A DNA stretch of 64,000 bases, from the NCBI GenBank assembly GCA_964592405.1, contig CAZQBY010000002.1, forward strand, positions 57,510 to 121,509. Reading direction: 5' to 3'. Position 1 is the first letter of the stretch. Every line of letters begins with the position of its first letter. The DNA comes from CAZQBY01 sp964592405 [NCBI: uncultured archaeon] (lineage in GTDB: Archaea > Altiarchaeota > Altiarchaeia > JAFGQM01). Below, in pieces: positions 52,202 to 61,335 of the stretch. Made by a program: the position numbers and the translations under genes. A model generated the notes under the pieces. That model made no database searches. It was given only the letters and a program-made list of their open reading frames with translations, and was not told the origin of the DNA.

Positions 52202-53476
52202 TTACGCAGCCAGCTCCTCTAATAGCGCGTCAATGACCTCCCTGAAGTCCTGCGCCTCGGCCTCCAGGTCGCCCTCGCGCTCGTGGGCGTTCCCAATCCT
52301 GTAGTACTTGCACCCAAAGACGAATGTCGGGACGCTGGGGGGCCTTGAACTGAAGGTGCTGTATATCTCCAACTCAGACTCTGGCACCTCGCTCTCGACC
52401 TCTTCAGTCAGTGTGTCGTCGCCCGTGATAACCTCCCAGTGGTGGGCGACTATCTTGCCCTCGTCCACATACTCTTTGACCGTAGAGTCAAACGTATCTT
52501 TTATCCAGTTGCAGTGCGGGCACCCAGTCGTCGTGAACAGGCGCACTATAGGCTTGCCGTCCTCTGTGCAGATGCCATCAGGCAATAGGAGGCTGTCAAA
52601 CGATGCCACACTTTCGCCCCTCTCGGGTGGAGGCTCCGGGAAATCGCCCTTCAGGGCTTTCTGGATAGGCTCCTCAAAGGCCGAGAACGGCTGTGCACCG
52701 ACAACCTTGTAACCATTCTCACCGCCAACAAAGAATGTTGGAGTGCCTGTTACACCCCATTCTCTGCCCAATCGGGTATCAGCATCCACAACGGCCTTCT
52801 TCTCACCGCTGTCAAGGCAGGAATCGAATTTATCAGCGTCCAGCCCTATCTGAGCAGCATACTGCTTGAGATCATCAGGTTCCAGATTGCCCTGATTCTG
52901 GAACATTATATCATGCATCTCCCAGAACTTGCCCTGATCGCGCGCGCACTCGGCGGCCTCGGCGGCCTTTCTGGCAGAATCATGCACAATATAATGCTTG
53001 AACACAATAGCAACGTCATCCCCATATTTCTCTTTTATATTTGGTATTGCAGGTTTGTATGACGGATCTTGAGATTGGAACCGTTTAATCAGATTCTTGT
53101 TAAAGCCTGTTGCAGCGCTGCAGAACGGACACTTAAACTCACTGAACTCATAGATTAGGAGTTTGTCTCCGGTATCCTCTGTTCCGGCACCTTCGCCACT
53201 ATCACCGGCAGTATTGTCGTTGCCTGTGGCACCAGTATTACCGCTCTCATCTCCCGTGCCGGCCGGCACAGTACCACTCTCCATATAGGTAGAAGCAACT
53301 GCTGCACCGATCGGGCAGTTCGCATTAGAAGCGAAGTAGAATGTTGCCATTCCCAACAGTAATACCAATACAACCAGACCCACAAACACGGGGTCCTGTA
53401 TATATCTCGAATATGCCCTGCGGCTCTTCTTAGAGGCCTTTCCTTTGTTATCAGTTGTATTATCAGTCATTTTCAC
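52202..53476 (-). CDS. membrane-anchored protein with DsbA-like and second thioredoxin-like domains
   Basis: 424 residues: a cytoplasmic basic start, one membrane helix (about 30-50), a Gly/Asn/Thr-rich linker (about 65-104), a DsbA-like domain (about 105-275) with active site CPFC (116-119) and cis-Pro in TGTPTF (242-247), then a second thioredoxin-like region (about 305-420) with CPHC (318-321). Both dithiol sites appear intact. It probably forms or shuffles disulfides outside the membrane, matching the Cys-rich surface proteins of this genome. The pairing of two domains on one anchor is unusual. Confidence 0.8.
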   Translation of the reverse strand: MKMTDNTTDNKGKASKKSRRAYSRYIQDPVFVGLVVLVLLLGMATFYFASNANCPIGAAVASTYMESGTVPAGTGDESGNTGATGNDNTAGDSGEGAGTEDTGDKLLIYEFSEFKCPFCSAATGFNKNLIKRFQSQDPSYKPAIPNIKEKYGDDVAIVFKHYIVHDSARKAAEAAECARDQGKFWEMHDIMFQNQGNLEPDDLKQYAAQIGLDADKFDSCLDSGEKKAVVDADTRLGREWGVTGTPTFFVGGENGYKVVGAQPFSAFEEPIQKALKGDFPEPPPERGESVASFDSLLLPDGICTEDGKPIVRLFTTTGCPHCNWIKDTFDSTVKEYVDEGKIVAHHWEVITGDDTLTEEVESEVPESELEIYSTFSSRPPSVPTFVFGCKYYRIGNAHEREGDLEAEAQDFREVIDALLEELAA

Positions 53477-53588
53477 GTTTTTTAGCTTTTTAGTTAATGT
53501 TGTCTTTTTTAGTTAGTTCAGTTTTTAGTTAATAGTTAATTGTTGGTTTGCTTATTTTTAATTATATTTTAACATTATCCTATAAAAA

Positions 53589-53608
53589 TTACCACTGCAA
53601 GGTGGTAA
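53589..53608 (-). terminator. hairpin terminator after the 53655-55013 gene
   Basis: TTACCACT-gcaa-GGTGGTAA: eight pairs with a tetraloop. Read on the minus strand it is followed by TTTTT, 47 bases beyond the stop of the upstream gene. On the plus strand a T-rich tract also follows. The rest of this 178-base gap is A/T-rich with repeated TTTTTAGTTAAT-like words. Confidence 0.5.
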
Positions 53609-53654
53609 CATCTGTTCTTTTTCTTTTTTCTATTCTCTTCTTTTTCTTTATTCC

Positions 53655-55013
53655 TTATTCTTTTCTGGCACCCACTAGCTTGGTGCAGATGTCTTTGTCA
53701 TCGACACAATAATATTTCAGTTCAAGATAATCGCCAAATTCCTCTTTAAGCTTGTCTAGGAGGTGTCTCTGGTCCTCACAGGCCTGAGAGCCCGGCCTGT
53801 GGAATACCTGCAATAGGACAGTGTCATTATCTGGTTTGCAAGATTCCTGCCCGGTCTCATACATCGAGAATATGTACTCCGTGGGCAACTGCACTTCTAT
53901 ATCCCCTGTTGCGTTGCTGAATACCCCCAAGGGTTCGCACAGTTGCCTTGGATTGCCATTATTATACATACAGGTAAGGGTCTTAAGAACATTTTCTTCC
54001 AAACCCTGCGGAACTTCGCCGGCCTGTTCGGCACTGGCAAGAGTCCTTGCCAAGGCAAATTTGCAGTTCCATACAAGGCGTGGAACAGATTCGATATTGT
54101 AAGCCTTAATCAGAACAGGGTTATATTCATCAAAGGTCACAGAGCTTTTATCCCTTAACTCATAGCTGTAGCGCAGTTTCCCGGGAGCGATCCTGTCCAC
54201 ATAGACAAAAACCCCCTTTCTGACATCCTCCTCCGGGATGTCCAGCTCATTGGTTACTATACCCTTCCTGAATCCATGTCTGTAGTAATAGCCATTCAGA
54301 GTAGTCTTCACAAAGCCGTCTCCTATCTCCAGCCTGTAGGGATAAGAGGTTCCGCTACAATTGATTGTTTTAGGTATTGTCATTATATGTCGCTGAATGG
54401 CAGTGCCATTTACCCACCGGCCGATAAGGTTTGGTATAATTGCCTTCTCGTTAAATATCTTGGCACAGGACTGGAAGGTGTTTGGAGTACGCTGCGACCG
54501 CATGAACTCATCCGGCCTGAGCATGGCACCGTTGAGGCCTATAAATTGGAGCTCTAGATTTTCATCCAGAATGACATCAAATGTCCTGTATTCATCGGAC
54601 CCCTCAATGGGAAATCTCACAATCGTTGACTTTGAATTGTTGCCAGAAATGATTTCGCCCTGATTGCGGAGTATTACAAAGTGGTTTGTCTCTTCCGCCA
54701 GGTCCATAGCATCACTCGCGGAGACTGTGGCTCTTGCTAGTATATGGGCCTTTCCAGAAGTATTTTCCTGTGGTGTTGTAAGAACCAGAATGCCTGCAGT
54801 GATTACTGCAAGACCCAATATCACTACAGCATAGTAGAAGAGAATACTCCGCTTCCCTTCTGGTTTGCTTCCAGCTTTGGCTTCTGCCTTCTTTAGGTCC
54901 TTGGCTCCCGGTTTTGTCTCAGATTCTGTCTGCCTCTTTTCTGTTTGTTTCTGCTTCTTCTTTTTCCCTTTGTTTTCTTCTACTGCATTCCCTCTGGTTT
55001 CTTCTCTGTCCAT
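53655..55013 (-). CDS. membrane-anchored protein with Lys/Glu/Gln-rich cytoplasmic head, thioredoxin-like end
   Basis: 452 residues from the ATG at 55013, which has an AAGGAG site 11 bases before and a TATA at 55071-55083. An upstream in-frame start at 55187 would place the promoter inside the gene. It begins with about 55 highly charged residues (Lys/Glu/Gln), then one membrane helix (about 57-77). The outside domain of about 370 residues has scattered cysteines and N-glycosylation sequons. The final stretch (LLQVFHRPGSQACEDQRHLLDKL) resembles a thioredoxin-fold start without CxxC. It may work with the neighbouring double-thioredoxin protein. Family unknown. Confidence 0.6.
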   Translation of the reverse strand: MDREETRGNAVEENKGKKKKQKQTEKRQTESETKPGAKDLKKAEAKAGSKPEGKRSILFYYAVVILGLAVITAGILVLTTPQENTSGKAHILARATVSASDAMDLAEETNHFVILRNQGEIISGNNSKSTIVRFPIEGSDEYRTFDVILDENLELQFIGLNGAMLRPDEFMRSQRTPNTFQSCAKIFNEKAIIPNLIGRWVNGTAIQRHIMTIPKTINCSGTSYPYRLEIGDGFVKTTLNGYYYRHGFRKGIVTNELDIPEEDVRKGVFVYVDRIAPGKLRYSYELRDKSSVTFDEYNPVLIKAYNIESVPRLVWNCKFALARTLASAEQAGEVPQGLEENVLKTLTCMYNNGNPRQLCEPLGVFSNATGDIEVQLPTEYIFSMYETGQESCKPDNDTVLLQVFHRPGSQACEDQRHLLDKLKEEFGDYLELKYYCVDDKDICTKLVGARKE

Positions 55014-55070
55014 TTGCCTTTTTCTCCTTCCCCCTGCCCCAACTTTTGAAACCCCTAATCTTGAAAGTAG

Positions 55071-55083
55071 ATATATAAATACC
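55071..55083 (-). promoter_or_regulatory. TATA element of the 53655-55013 gene
   Basis: On the minus strand GGTATTTATATAT lies about 58-70 bases before the ATG at 55013, leaving a leader of roughly 35 bases that includes a purine-rich ribosome site. It decides between the two candidate starts. Confidence 0.6.
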
Positions 55084-55125
55084 TTGAGTTCGAGGAGATT
55101 GCTGGTGAGGCGATTGTCTGTTCTG

Positions 55126-55361
55126 TTACTCTTCCAAATGCTGCCTGTCTTTATATGGTAACTGTGTGCCTCCCCCAGATTCAGCAAGCTTACGCATCTT
55201 GGAAAGTCTGGCTAAAGCGGCCTTGGCTCGGACAGCATTCCCATCGCTTTGTCAATATCCTTCTCAACCCTTGCTCTTGCCCCAGCCTTTTTTTCCTCAA
55301 CCAACTGGTTTATCCGGGCCTTGTAATCCGCTATCCGTTTTATCTTCTCCAACTCATTCAT
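55126..55361 (-). pseudogene. frameshifted small helical protein gene
   Basis: From ATG 55361 the frame reads 49 codons of charged helix (MNELEKIKRIADYKARINQLVEEKKAG...) and stops at 55212. If one frame change occurs near 55240 (around GACAAAGCGATGGGAATGC) the reading continues as ...VRAKAALARLSKMRKLAESGG to a stop at 55126. This gives one coherent helical protein of about 78 residues. A minus-strand TATA (55388-55397) lies 27-36 bases upstream. It could be a recent pseudogene, a base error in the assembly, or a programmed shift. Confidence 0.5.
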
Positions 55362-55455
55362 TCGCAAATTTTGACAAGATAAGAACTAAAAATATATGGA
55401 ATTTTTCTAATTTCTATGGTATGCTTCCAAGGTACGCCCGATTATCTGTTTGGCG

Positions 55456-55503
55456 TGACAGGTGGTGTAGCGGTATGGCGCTGTGGCATTCAAGGGCCGC
55501 CAC
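55456..55503 (+). other. tRNA 5'-half-like remnant
   Basis: TGACAGG-TG-GTGT-AGCGGTATG-GCGC-T-GTGGC looks like acceptor strand, D arm (GTGT/GCGC) and start of an anticodon stem, which closes with GCCAC after an 11-base loop (ATTCAAGGGCC) instead of seven. There is no convincing T arm or 3' acceptor strand after it. It lies just beyond the 3' end of gatB. It may be a decayed tRNA, a split-tRNA half or coincidence. Confidence 0.3.
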
Positions 55504-55516
55504 ATCGGTCATAGCA

Positions 55517-56908
55517 CTATTCAAGTTCTATTCTTAATAATTCAATAACCCTTCTTGCATCCGCACGGCCGCGCATTTTTCGCATGACCTGACCCATCAG
55601 GAAGTTCATGGCCTCCTTCTTGCCGGACTTGTAGTCTCTGACAGGGCCAGGGTTCTCGGATATTATATCCAACACAGCCTTTTTGAGGGCCTGTTCATCC
55701 TTCACTACATCTAGTCCCTCATTCCTAACGATTTCCATAGGGGATTCGCCACTGTCTATTATGCGCTCTAGGAGTTTTTTGGCAATGGTATCTGTTACCT
55801 TCTTGCTGTCAACAAGCTCAAGAAGCTCTGACATTTCATCCACTGTGAGCTTGGTTTCCGAGAGTGCCACTTCACGATAGTTCAGCTGTGCTAATACCTC
55901 TTCCGCAATCCACGTCGCAGCAAGGTGCGGATCAACTCTCGAGGCCAGCTGTTCAAAGAAGAGGGCAAGCCCCTTTTCCTTTGTTAGAACCTTGGCATAT
56001 TTGTCCGAAATTCCATACTTGCTCTTAAAGCGTGCACGCATCTCCTGAGGAGTCTCCGGTCGTCCGGCCCTGAGTCTGGACTCCAGGGTTTTCTCTATCT
56101 TCAGGGGCGGCAGATCCGGATCAGGAATATAACGATAATCCTCGGCTGATTCCTTGGTTCGCATAAGGTAGGTCTCACCCTTGTCATCATCCCAACCACG
56201 GGTCTCCTGCTGCACTCGACGCCCCTTGGACACAATTCCCTCTTGACGTGCAATTTCATGCTCTATAGCGCGGTAGATGCTACGGATGGAATTGACATTT
56301 TTTATCTCAGCACGATTTCCTCCATTCAGTGAGACATTGACATCAGCACGGATGATACCAGCACCTCCAAGAATCAGATCGGAATACTCCAGCATCTTGA
56401 CCAGCTCCTTCATGAATGCGCGCGCCTGCTCGGCCGATTTGATGTCGGGAGCTGTTACTATCTCAACAAGTGGAACGCCGCTGCGGTTGTAGTCCACCAG
56501 CCCCTTGACAGGGTTATACTGCCCTGGATCCTCTTCCAGATGAACCTCCCATATGCCAATGTCGCCAAAGCTACCATCCTCAAACACAAACTTTCCATCC
56601 TTTCCTATCGGCTCTGAGGTTATCTGGTAACCCTTTGGCAAATCGGGGTAATCGTAATGCTTTCTCTTCATGAATATCCTCCCCCGTGGGATTTTACAGT
56701 TCAGGAGATGGGCTATGGTTATCACGGCTTCCAGAGCGCGCATGTTCACCGGTCGCGGTTTTATTCCGGGCATGCCCGTGCAGACCTCGCAGACCAGACT
56801 GTTCGGCTCATTCGTGTCATGGTATGATGTGGGGCAATCACAGAAGAGCTTCTTCCCTGTCTTCAATGGAACGTGGATCTCCAGACCTATGTTGATATCA
56901 GTCATCAA
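55517..56908 (-). CDS. gatB: aspartyl/glutamyl-tRNA amidotransferase subunit B
   Basis: 463 residues, normal length. The GatB core blocks IGLEIHVPLKTGKKLFCDCP, CTGMPGIKP, MKRKHYDYPDLPKGYQIT, LEEDPGQ, DYNRSGVPLVEIVT and RADVNVSLN are clear, with a C-terminal YqeY-like helical tail (from about 325). It converts Asp-tRNA(Asn) and/or Glu-tRNA(Gln) to the amides with GatA and GatC, which are not in this window. In archaea GatCAB serves mainly Asn-tRNA. Confidence 0.95.
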   Translation of the reverse strand: MMTDINIGLEIHVPLKTGKKLFCDCPTSYHDTNEPNSLVCEVCTGMPGIKPRPVNMRALEAVITIAHLLNCKIPRGRIFMKRKHYDYPDLPKGYQITSEPIGKDGKFVFEDGSFGDIGIWEVHLEEDPGQYNPVKGLVDYNRSGVPLVEIVTAPDIKSAEQARAFMKELVKMLEYSDLILGGAGIIRADVNVSLNGGNRAEIKNVNSIRSIYRAIEHEIARQEGIVSKGRRVQQETRGWDDDKGETYLMRTKESAEDYRYIPDPDLPPLKIEKTLESRLRAGRPETPQEMRARFKSKYGISDKYAKVLTKEKGLALFFEQLASRVDPHLAATWIAEEVLAQLNYREVALSETKLTVDEMSELLELVDSKKVTDTIAKKLLERIIDSGESPMEIVRNEGLDVVKDEQALKKAVLDIISENPGPVRDYKSGKKEAMNFLMGQVMRKMRGRADARRVIELLRIELE

Positions 56909-56959
56909 TATATTATTTGCTAGCCGTATTAAAGCGGGATACGGAAGGGGCAGGACGGA

Positions 56960-57373
56960 CTAAGATGGATATGTCATCCATAGATTGAACAGAAATACCA
57001 AGAGACTCACAGCCGCCGCCGTCCTGTTCACCATGCTGTTATGTGCACTAAAAAGACGCAACCCATAGTGCTTCTTCCGCCATGGATATAATATTGGAAC
57101 GCCTGACTTTGTGATAAAATCAAGGAGGACATGGGAAGATACTGCCAGAAACGCCACAAGTGCATAGACATGCTGGAAACCAGATGCAACAAACGCTACA
57201 ATTGAGAATATCAGGGCTGTGAAGATTGAATGGCTGAACCAGTGGCGATGTCCAAAAGGTTTATCAATGTCCGGAACCAGAGAGAGAAGAGCAGCCAAAA
57301 GCAGTAGCATGGGATCCACAATAAGAAGTGATACCATCGCCAAGCTGAACAGCAGATGGGCATACCAGAACAT
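56960..57373 (-). CDS. DUF457/YdjM-like membrane-bound metal-dependent hydrolase
   Basis: 137 residues, almost entirely membrane helices (about four), with conserved polar motifs of the DUF457 group: SLVPDIDKPFGHRHWFSHS (about 36-54) and SSHVLLDFITKSGVPILYPW (about 79-98). The His and Asp residues are thought to bind metal. The substrate is unknown. It is 51 bases from gatB and on the same strand. Confidence 0.82.
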   Translation of the reverse strand: MFWYAHLLFSLAMVSLLIVDPMLLLLAALLSLVPDIDKPFGHRHWFSHSIFTALIFSIVAFVASGFQHVYALVAFLAVSSHVLLDFITKSGVPILYPWRKKHYGLRLFSAHNSMVNRTAAAVSLLVFLFNLWMTYPS

Positions 57374-57421
57374 AAGATAATAGAGGCTAACGGCTTAAAA
57401 GCATTTGATTGATGCCTCCAA

Positions 57422-58684
57422 TTAGATATTTTGAAAATCCCTCAATGACTTTTGGGTGTTGTCATAGAAGTTCTCCCTAAGTGGCTTTTTGTAGAGAGGC
57501 CGGCCATACCTTCCACCGCCACCAGCATCATAGAGCATACTGCCGTTTCTGAAGGACTCTATAATACCACCTATCTTGGAGTCATAATCTTTTAGGTCTG
57601 CAATAGGCGTGTCTATGAGTATAGTAATCTCAGGTCCAAATTCATTTACCATGGTTTGCCACTCCGCCTGCACTTTCGGGCTGTGCAGGGTTTTCACCTC
57701 CCGTGCCATACTTATCACCTCCGCCAAGGGGACTATGTGAATATACGGCGGTCTGTGTTCCGGGCGGACAGTCTTTCGTCCATGAGCGAGTTCTCCTATC
57801 CTCTCCCTGACGCCCTTCTTGATTACGCCTCCGCACTCAGGACATCTGCGTCCAAGACGGATGGCATCACTAATCCTGAATTTCAGAAAGCAACGCGTGC
57901 AAGCAGTTTCATGGTATTTTCCCTCCCGGGGGTTGAGACCCACATTTAGGATGAATCTCCGCCCGTTCTTCCGCTCTATGGCCTTTTTTATTTCCTTGAA
58001 GCTCAGATCTCTCACAAGCAGCCGGTTAAATTCTCTCCCGAGCCTGTGCGGCCACGGGCTGTGGGCATCGCTGTTGCTCATAAAGGTCATATCCCTCAGC
58101 TCCTCAATTCTGTCAGCCATGTCGCTGTCGGCACTCAGACCCAGCTCCAGGAATCTAACATATCTGAGATTATCGCCATAACACCCGCTCAGAGAGTCGT
58201 ATGTTTTATAGACTGATGTCCAAGGTGTGAAAGCGTGGCACGGACCTATCATCGCATCACAGTCATTGGCCAAGTCCACAAGCTCCTCACCGCTCAGCCC
58301 GACCCTCGGACGGCCATCCCTGTCTATGTCTGGCGAGCTCCCCTTTATATCATCCCTAAACCTGCGGGCACAGTCCAAATCAGGAAATAAGAGGAGGTGG
58401 TGCACACGATCCCTGCCCTCAACCTCTGCTGTTATGAGAAATCTTGTCTTTGAGTTGTTATAGGAATATATGCCATTACCATCATGCTCAAGATTCTTCT
58501 CAAGATGCTCCAGCCAGTGAGGGTTTGTGGCGTCGCCTGTTCCTACAACATCCAGCCCCTTGCCTTCCCCACCCTCGGCTATGCGAGGAATGTTCATATC
58601 CCTAGATGTGCCACCGGAATACCTGGAATGTATGTGGAAATCCACATTTATTTCTTGCATAGCGGAATCGTCCAAATTGTCCAT
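57422..58684 (-). CDS. PHP-domain phosphoesterase with zinc-finger insertion
   Basis: 420 residues. The PHP domain begins NVDFHIHSRYSGGTS (His-x-His), then GTGDATNP, HHLLLFP and MIGPCHAFTP, and SNSDAHSP, giving a full trinuclear metal set. A zinc-ribbon-like ACTRCF...CPECGG (about 262-285) follows. It matches archaeal/bacterial PHP proteins of the TIGR00375 type (near UvrD-like context), whose role is uncertain. Start MDNLDDSAMQEI: a later Met is possible. Confidence 0.83.
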   Translation of the reverse strand: MDNLDDSAMQEINVDFHIHSRYSGGTSRDMNIPRIAEGGEGKGLDVVGTGDATNPHWLEHLEKNLEHDGNGIYSYNNSKTRFLITAEVEGRDRVHHLLLFPDLDCARRFRDDIKGSSPDIDRDGRPRVGLSGEELVDLANDCDAMIGPCHAFTPWTSVYKTYDSLSGCYGDNLRYVRFLELGLSADSDMADRIEELRDMTFMSNSDAHSPWPHRLGREFNRLLVRDLSFKEIKKAIERKNGRRFILNVGLNPREGKYHETACTRCFLKFRISDAIRLGRRCPECGGVIKKGVRERIGELAHGRKTVRPEHRPPYIHIVPLAEVISMAREVKTLHSPKVQAEWQTMVNEFGPEITILIDTPIADLKDYDSKIGGIIESFRNGSMLYDAGGGGRYGRPLYKKPLRENFYDNTQKSLRDFQNI

Positions 58685-58724
58685 AACCTAGAGATATCAA
58701 AACAAAAAACCACAAGAAGTTGAA

Positions 58725-59519
58725 TCAGCGTATGTAACGCATGATGTCCTCATCCGAGGACTGCACCATTGCCATCTGAAGGGCCTTGGCCTGTTCATCC
58801 TGGAGTTTCTTGATTTTTTCCAGCTCCCTCTCTGTCCTTCTGGCGTGATCCTCAAGATCTTTCATATCCACTTTTAGTTTTAGTATCTTGGATAGTTTTT
58901 CCAGCAGGATTTTGGCCGCCTTGGCATCAACCACCTGTCCCACGGTTTCCCCCATCAGACATACCGCATCAATTCCCCTCAGCTTTCCCAATCCCAGCAG
59001 TAATCCGGATGCACCAAATATTCCTCCTCCCTCCCTGTCTCTAAATATCAGGCCGTGTTTTTCATGCGAAGCTATGAGCTTCTCATTATTGGTTGCAGCA
59101 TACACCTTGGGAGATTTCACTATCTTCCCTGTCCCCAGCCCTCCCAATGTGTATATTATCTTGGGTTTGAATTGCTCCAAGACATCAAGTATCTTGCCGG
59201 TGATCTCATATTGAGATTCGGGGCTCATGCCCTGATAGTCGCCTCCCAAAAGTATAAAATCCCGGCCGTTGCCATTGTCATCTTTCTCTGATAGATAATA
59301 AAAGTCGTTCTTCACAAGGCGCACTACGCCCCGGCTATCAGTTATGACCTGTGGAGGGAAATAGGGCGAATAAAGCTCGCAGAACTTCTTGGCCTTGGTC
59401 TTGGCAATTAGATGATCAGCAGCTATCTTGCCAACCAGTCCTATGCCCGGAAGTCCCTCTATGACTATTGGTGACTTGAGTTTGGGTTTTGACAGAAATC
59501 GCACCTCAGTCTCTTTCAT
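58725..59519 (-). CDS. PAC2 family protein (proteasome assembly chaperone-like)
   Basis: 264 residues. The PAC2 fold is seen in PIVIEGLPGIGLVGKIAADHL (about 17-37), FILLGGDYQGM, IYTLGGLGTGK and FGASGLLLGLGKLRGI. A C-terminal coiled coil (about 210-250) follows. Archaeal relatives (PbaB) help proteasome assembly; others bind unknown ligands. The C-terminus ends MRYIR, with a hydrophobic-Tyr-like motif near the end (HbYX-like in part). Confidence 0.82.
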   Translation of the reverse strand: MKETEVRFLSKPKLKSPIVIEGLPGIGLVGKIAADHLIAKTKAKKFCELYSPYFPPQVITDSRGVVRLVKNDFYYLSEKDDNGNGRDFILLGGDYQGMSPESQYEITGKILDVLEQFKPKIIYTLGGLGTGKIVKSPKVYAATNNEKLIASHEKHGLIFRDREGGGIFGASGLLLGLGKLRGIDAVCLMGETVGQVVDAKAAKILLEKLSKILKLKVDMKDLEDHARRTERELEKIKKLQDEQAKALQMAMVQSSDEDIMRYIR

Positions 59520-59582
59520 GATAATTAATTTGGGGATGGAGATTAAAAAACAATGGTCAACTTATAGTGAGGTCTCCCCAAA

Positions 59583-59630
59583 GCCCTCTTCCAGGCCCTC
59601 TTCCAGGCCCTCTTCCAGACCTCCTTCCAG
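59583..59630. repeat. 12-base tandem repeat (four units)
   Basis: GCCCTCTTCCAG is repeated three times exactly and once with three changes, in the 117 bases between the surface-protein stop (59637) and the PAC2 start (59519). No gene is seen here. It may be a variable-number repeat; its position just downstream of a surface gene is notable. Confidence 0.7.
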
Positions 59631-59636
59631 ACCCTA

Positions 59637-61274
59637 TCATCTCTTCGTGATGTTATATTTGGTAGCCCGCAGGAGGTTGGATATCCGGCGGGGAGGCTCC
59701 CCGATTCTCCCGGCCCGGAACAGAATCGCCAATATTACGATTATCCCAATAGCAGCAATTATCCACAGCCAAAGCCCTCCACCAACAGCTTCGGGCTTCA
59801 TGTCCGGTCTTTTGGAAGGTATCGTAGTTTCCATATTGGACGGCAACTGTTCTGCTGGTGGAGCTTCTCTTAAGAAAATCCTCTTGACTATCGTATCGCC
59901 CTTTGGTGTAACATAAGTAAATATCCAGTAGCCGGATTGGTCAGGAACTATTGTTGTATCTCCATCCTCCAGTCTCATCTTGAAAGAGCTTCCGTCTGGT
60001 TTTGTAATTATCAACTCACCATCGACAGCTATGCCACTGGAATCCACCAAAGAAACGGTGAGTGTTCGCCCAACCTGAGGATTCTCCGTTCTCACAATAA
60101 TTTCTATTTCGGCTTCTGGGGGAGTTGTTACATCCCCCCTTGGATAGCCCGGCCAGAGATATGCTGTCACGGCTTCAGAAACCTCCTCTTCCTTTTTTGG
60201 CTTCTTGCAGTCGCGCCGGCAGGTTCGCCATGTCTCGCCGCAGTTGCATATCTTGTCCCCACAGTGAGAGACCAGAACTGAGGCAGAAGACTGGGAAGTG
60301 GTGGTGCCGTATGGGCCAACAATAGTTGCATTTACCAAGTTGGTTATGGAAGAGCACGAAGCAGTTGTGGTATAGCTCGTGGTATTGGATGCCCCGGGGG
60401 CAAGGAGGCTTATTGTGAAGTTTCTGCCGTTTGAATCGTTCAGGGTTACATTAACAGTTAACGAGCCTGTATTGTTGACAACTATAGTCCAGTTGAGGAT
60501 GTCGCCGGGTTCCACTACCGAAGCATCCACTGATTTTGTAACTACGACGCTCAGAGCTGTGTAGTTGACAGTCAGCCATGCAAGCGTGGTGTTGGCGCTG
60601 TTGCCTGCTGTGTCCTCACAGGCCGCCCAAACAGAGGAGTAATTGCCATTGGCTAAGTCCGCCAGACTCCATGTTATATCCATACCGGAAGTGGAATTGA
60701 CATAGTCAGTACCGTTGAAGTGGAGTGTGCAGTTCATGGCCTCGGAAGCATGTACGCCTATCCGGGTGTAATTGACATGTATTGTGGAGTTTATATCAGA
60801 CCAGTTCCAGTCCGGGGCCGGGGAAATTGTGTCCACCCTGAGCCAATATGGATTAGAGTCTCCAGAGTTACCATACAGGTCTTCACAAGTGTAATAGATG
60901 GTGGAATAATTGCCGTTGCCCAGCCCTGTGATATACCAGGTTATCTTGGTCGCGTTGCTGGTATTGATATAGTCCGTGCCGTTGAGATGGAGTGTGCAGT
61001 TGCCGGTTTCACTCAGAGAGACATTGAAGATGTGGTGGTCTGTTGATAGGGATGTATTTTTGGGGGAATTGACAGTAATGGAGGGGGGAACATCATCTGT
61101 TAGGACCAATGAGACACTGAAGGAGTCTGAAGCCGAATATGCCCCGGTTCCAGAATCTGCAAACAGAGTAGTAACACTGGCCAGAAGAAATGAAATCGCC
61201 AGCACTGCCATGAGGGAGTTTTGTTCCTTCAACTGGCCTCTTGTCTTTTGTTCATCCACCGGCTGTTTAATCAT
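59637..61274 (-). CDS. cell-surface protein with Ig-like repeats and C-terminal anchor
   Basis: 545 residues: a basic start and a signal-like helix (about 20-40, ending before FADSGTG), two Ig-like repeats (about 60-150 and 155-240) that share CTLHLNGTDYINTS / CTLHFNGTDYVNST, a CARDB-like domain (about 245-340), a Cys-rich CGDKICNCGETWRTC segment, and a membrane helix (about 503-523) before a basic tail. More than fifteen N-glycosylation sequons are present. It is an S-layer-associated or adhesive protein by type. Its mature N-terminus resembles the protein encoded at 62250-63140. Confidence 0.75.
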   Translation of the reverse strand: MIKQPVDEQKTRGQLKEQNSLMAVLAISFLLASVTTLFADSGTGAYSASDSFSVSLVLTDDVPPSITVNSPKNTSLSTDHHIFNVSLSETGNCTLHLNGTDYINTSNATKITWYITGLGNGNYSTIYYTCEDLYGNSGDSNPYWLRVDTISPAPDWNWSDINSTIHVNYTRIGVHASEAMNCTLHFNGTDYVNSTSGMDITWSLADLANGNYSSVWAACEDTAGNSANTTLAWLTVNYTALSVVVTKSVDASVVEPGDILNWTIVVNNTGSLTVNVTLNDSNGRNFTISLLAPGASNTTSYTTTASCSSITNLVNATIVGPYGTTTSQSSASVLVSHCGDKICNCGETWRTCRRDCKKPKKEEEVSEAVTAYLWPGYPRGDVTTPPEAEIEIIVRTENPQVGRTLTVSLVDSSGIAVDGELIITKPDGSSFKMRLEDGDTTIVPDQSGYWIFTYVTPKGDTIVKRIFLREAPPAEQLPSNMETTIPSKRPDMKPEAVGGGLWLWIIAAIGIIVILAILFRAGRIGEPPRRISNLLRATKYNITKR

Positions 61275-61335
61275 CTGGGTAGTCCATCCCTTTTTTATTT
61301 CCTTGCATATTTCCTCCTGCTTTTATCCATCTCTC

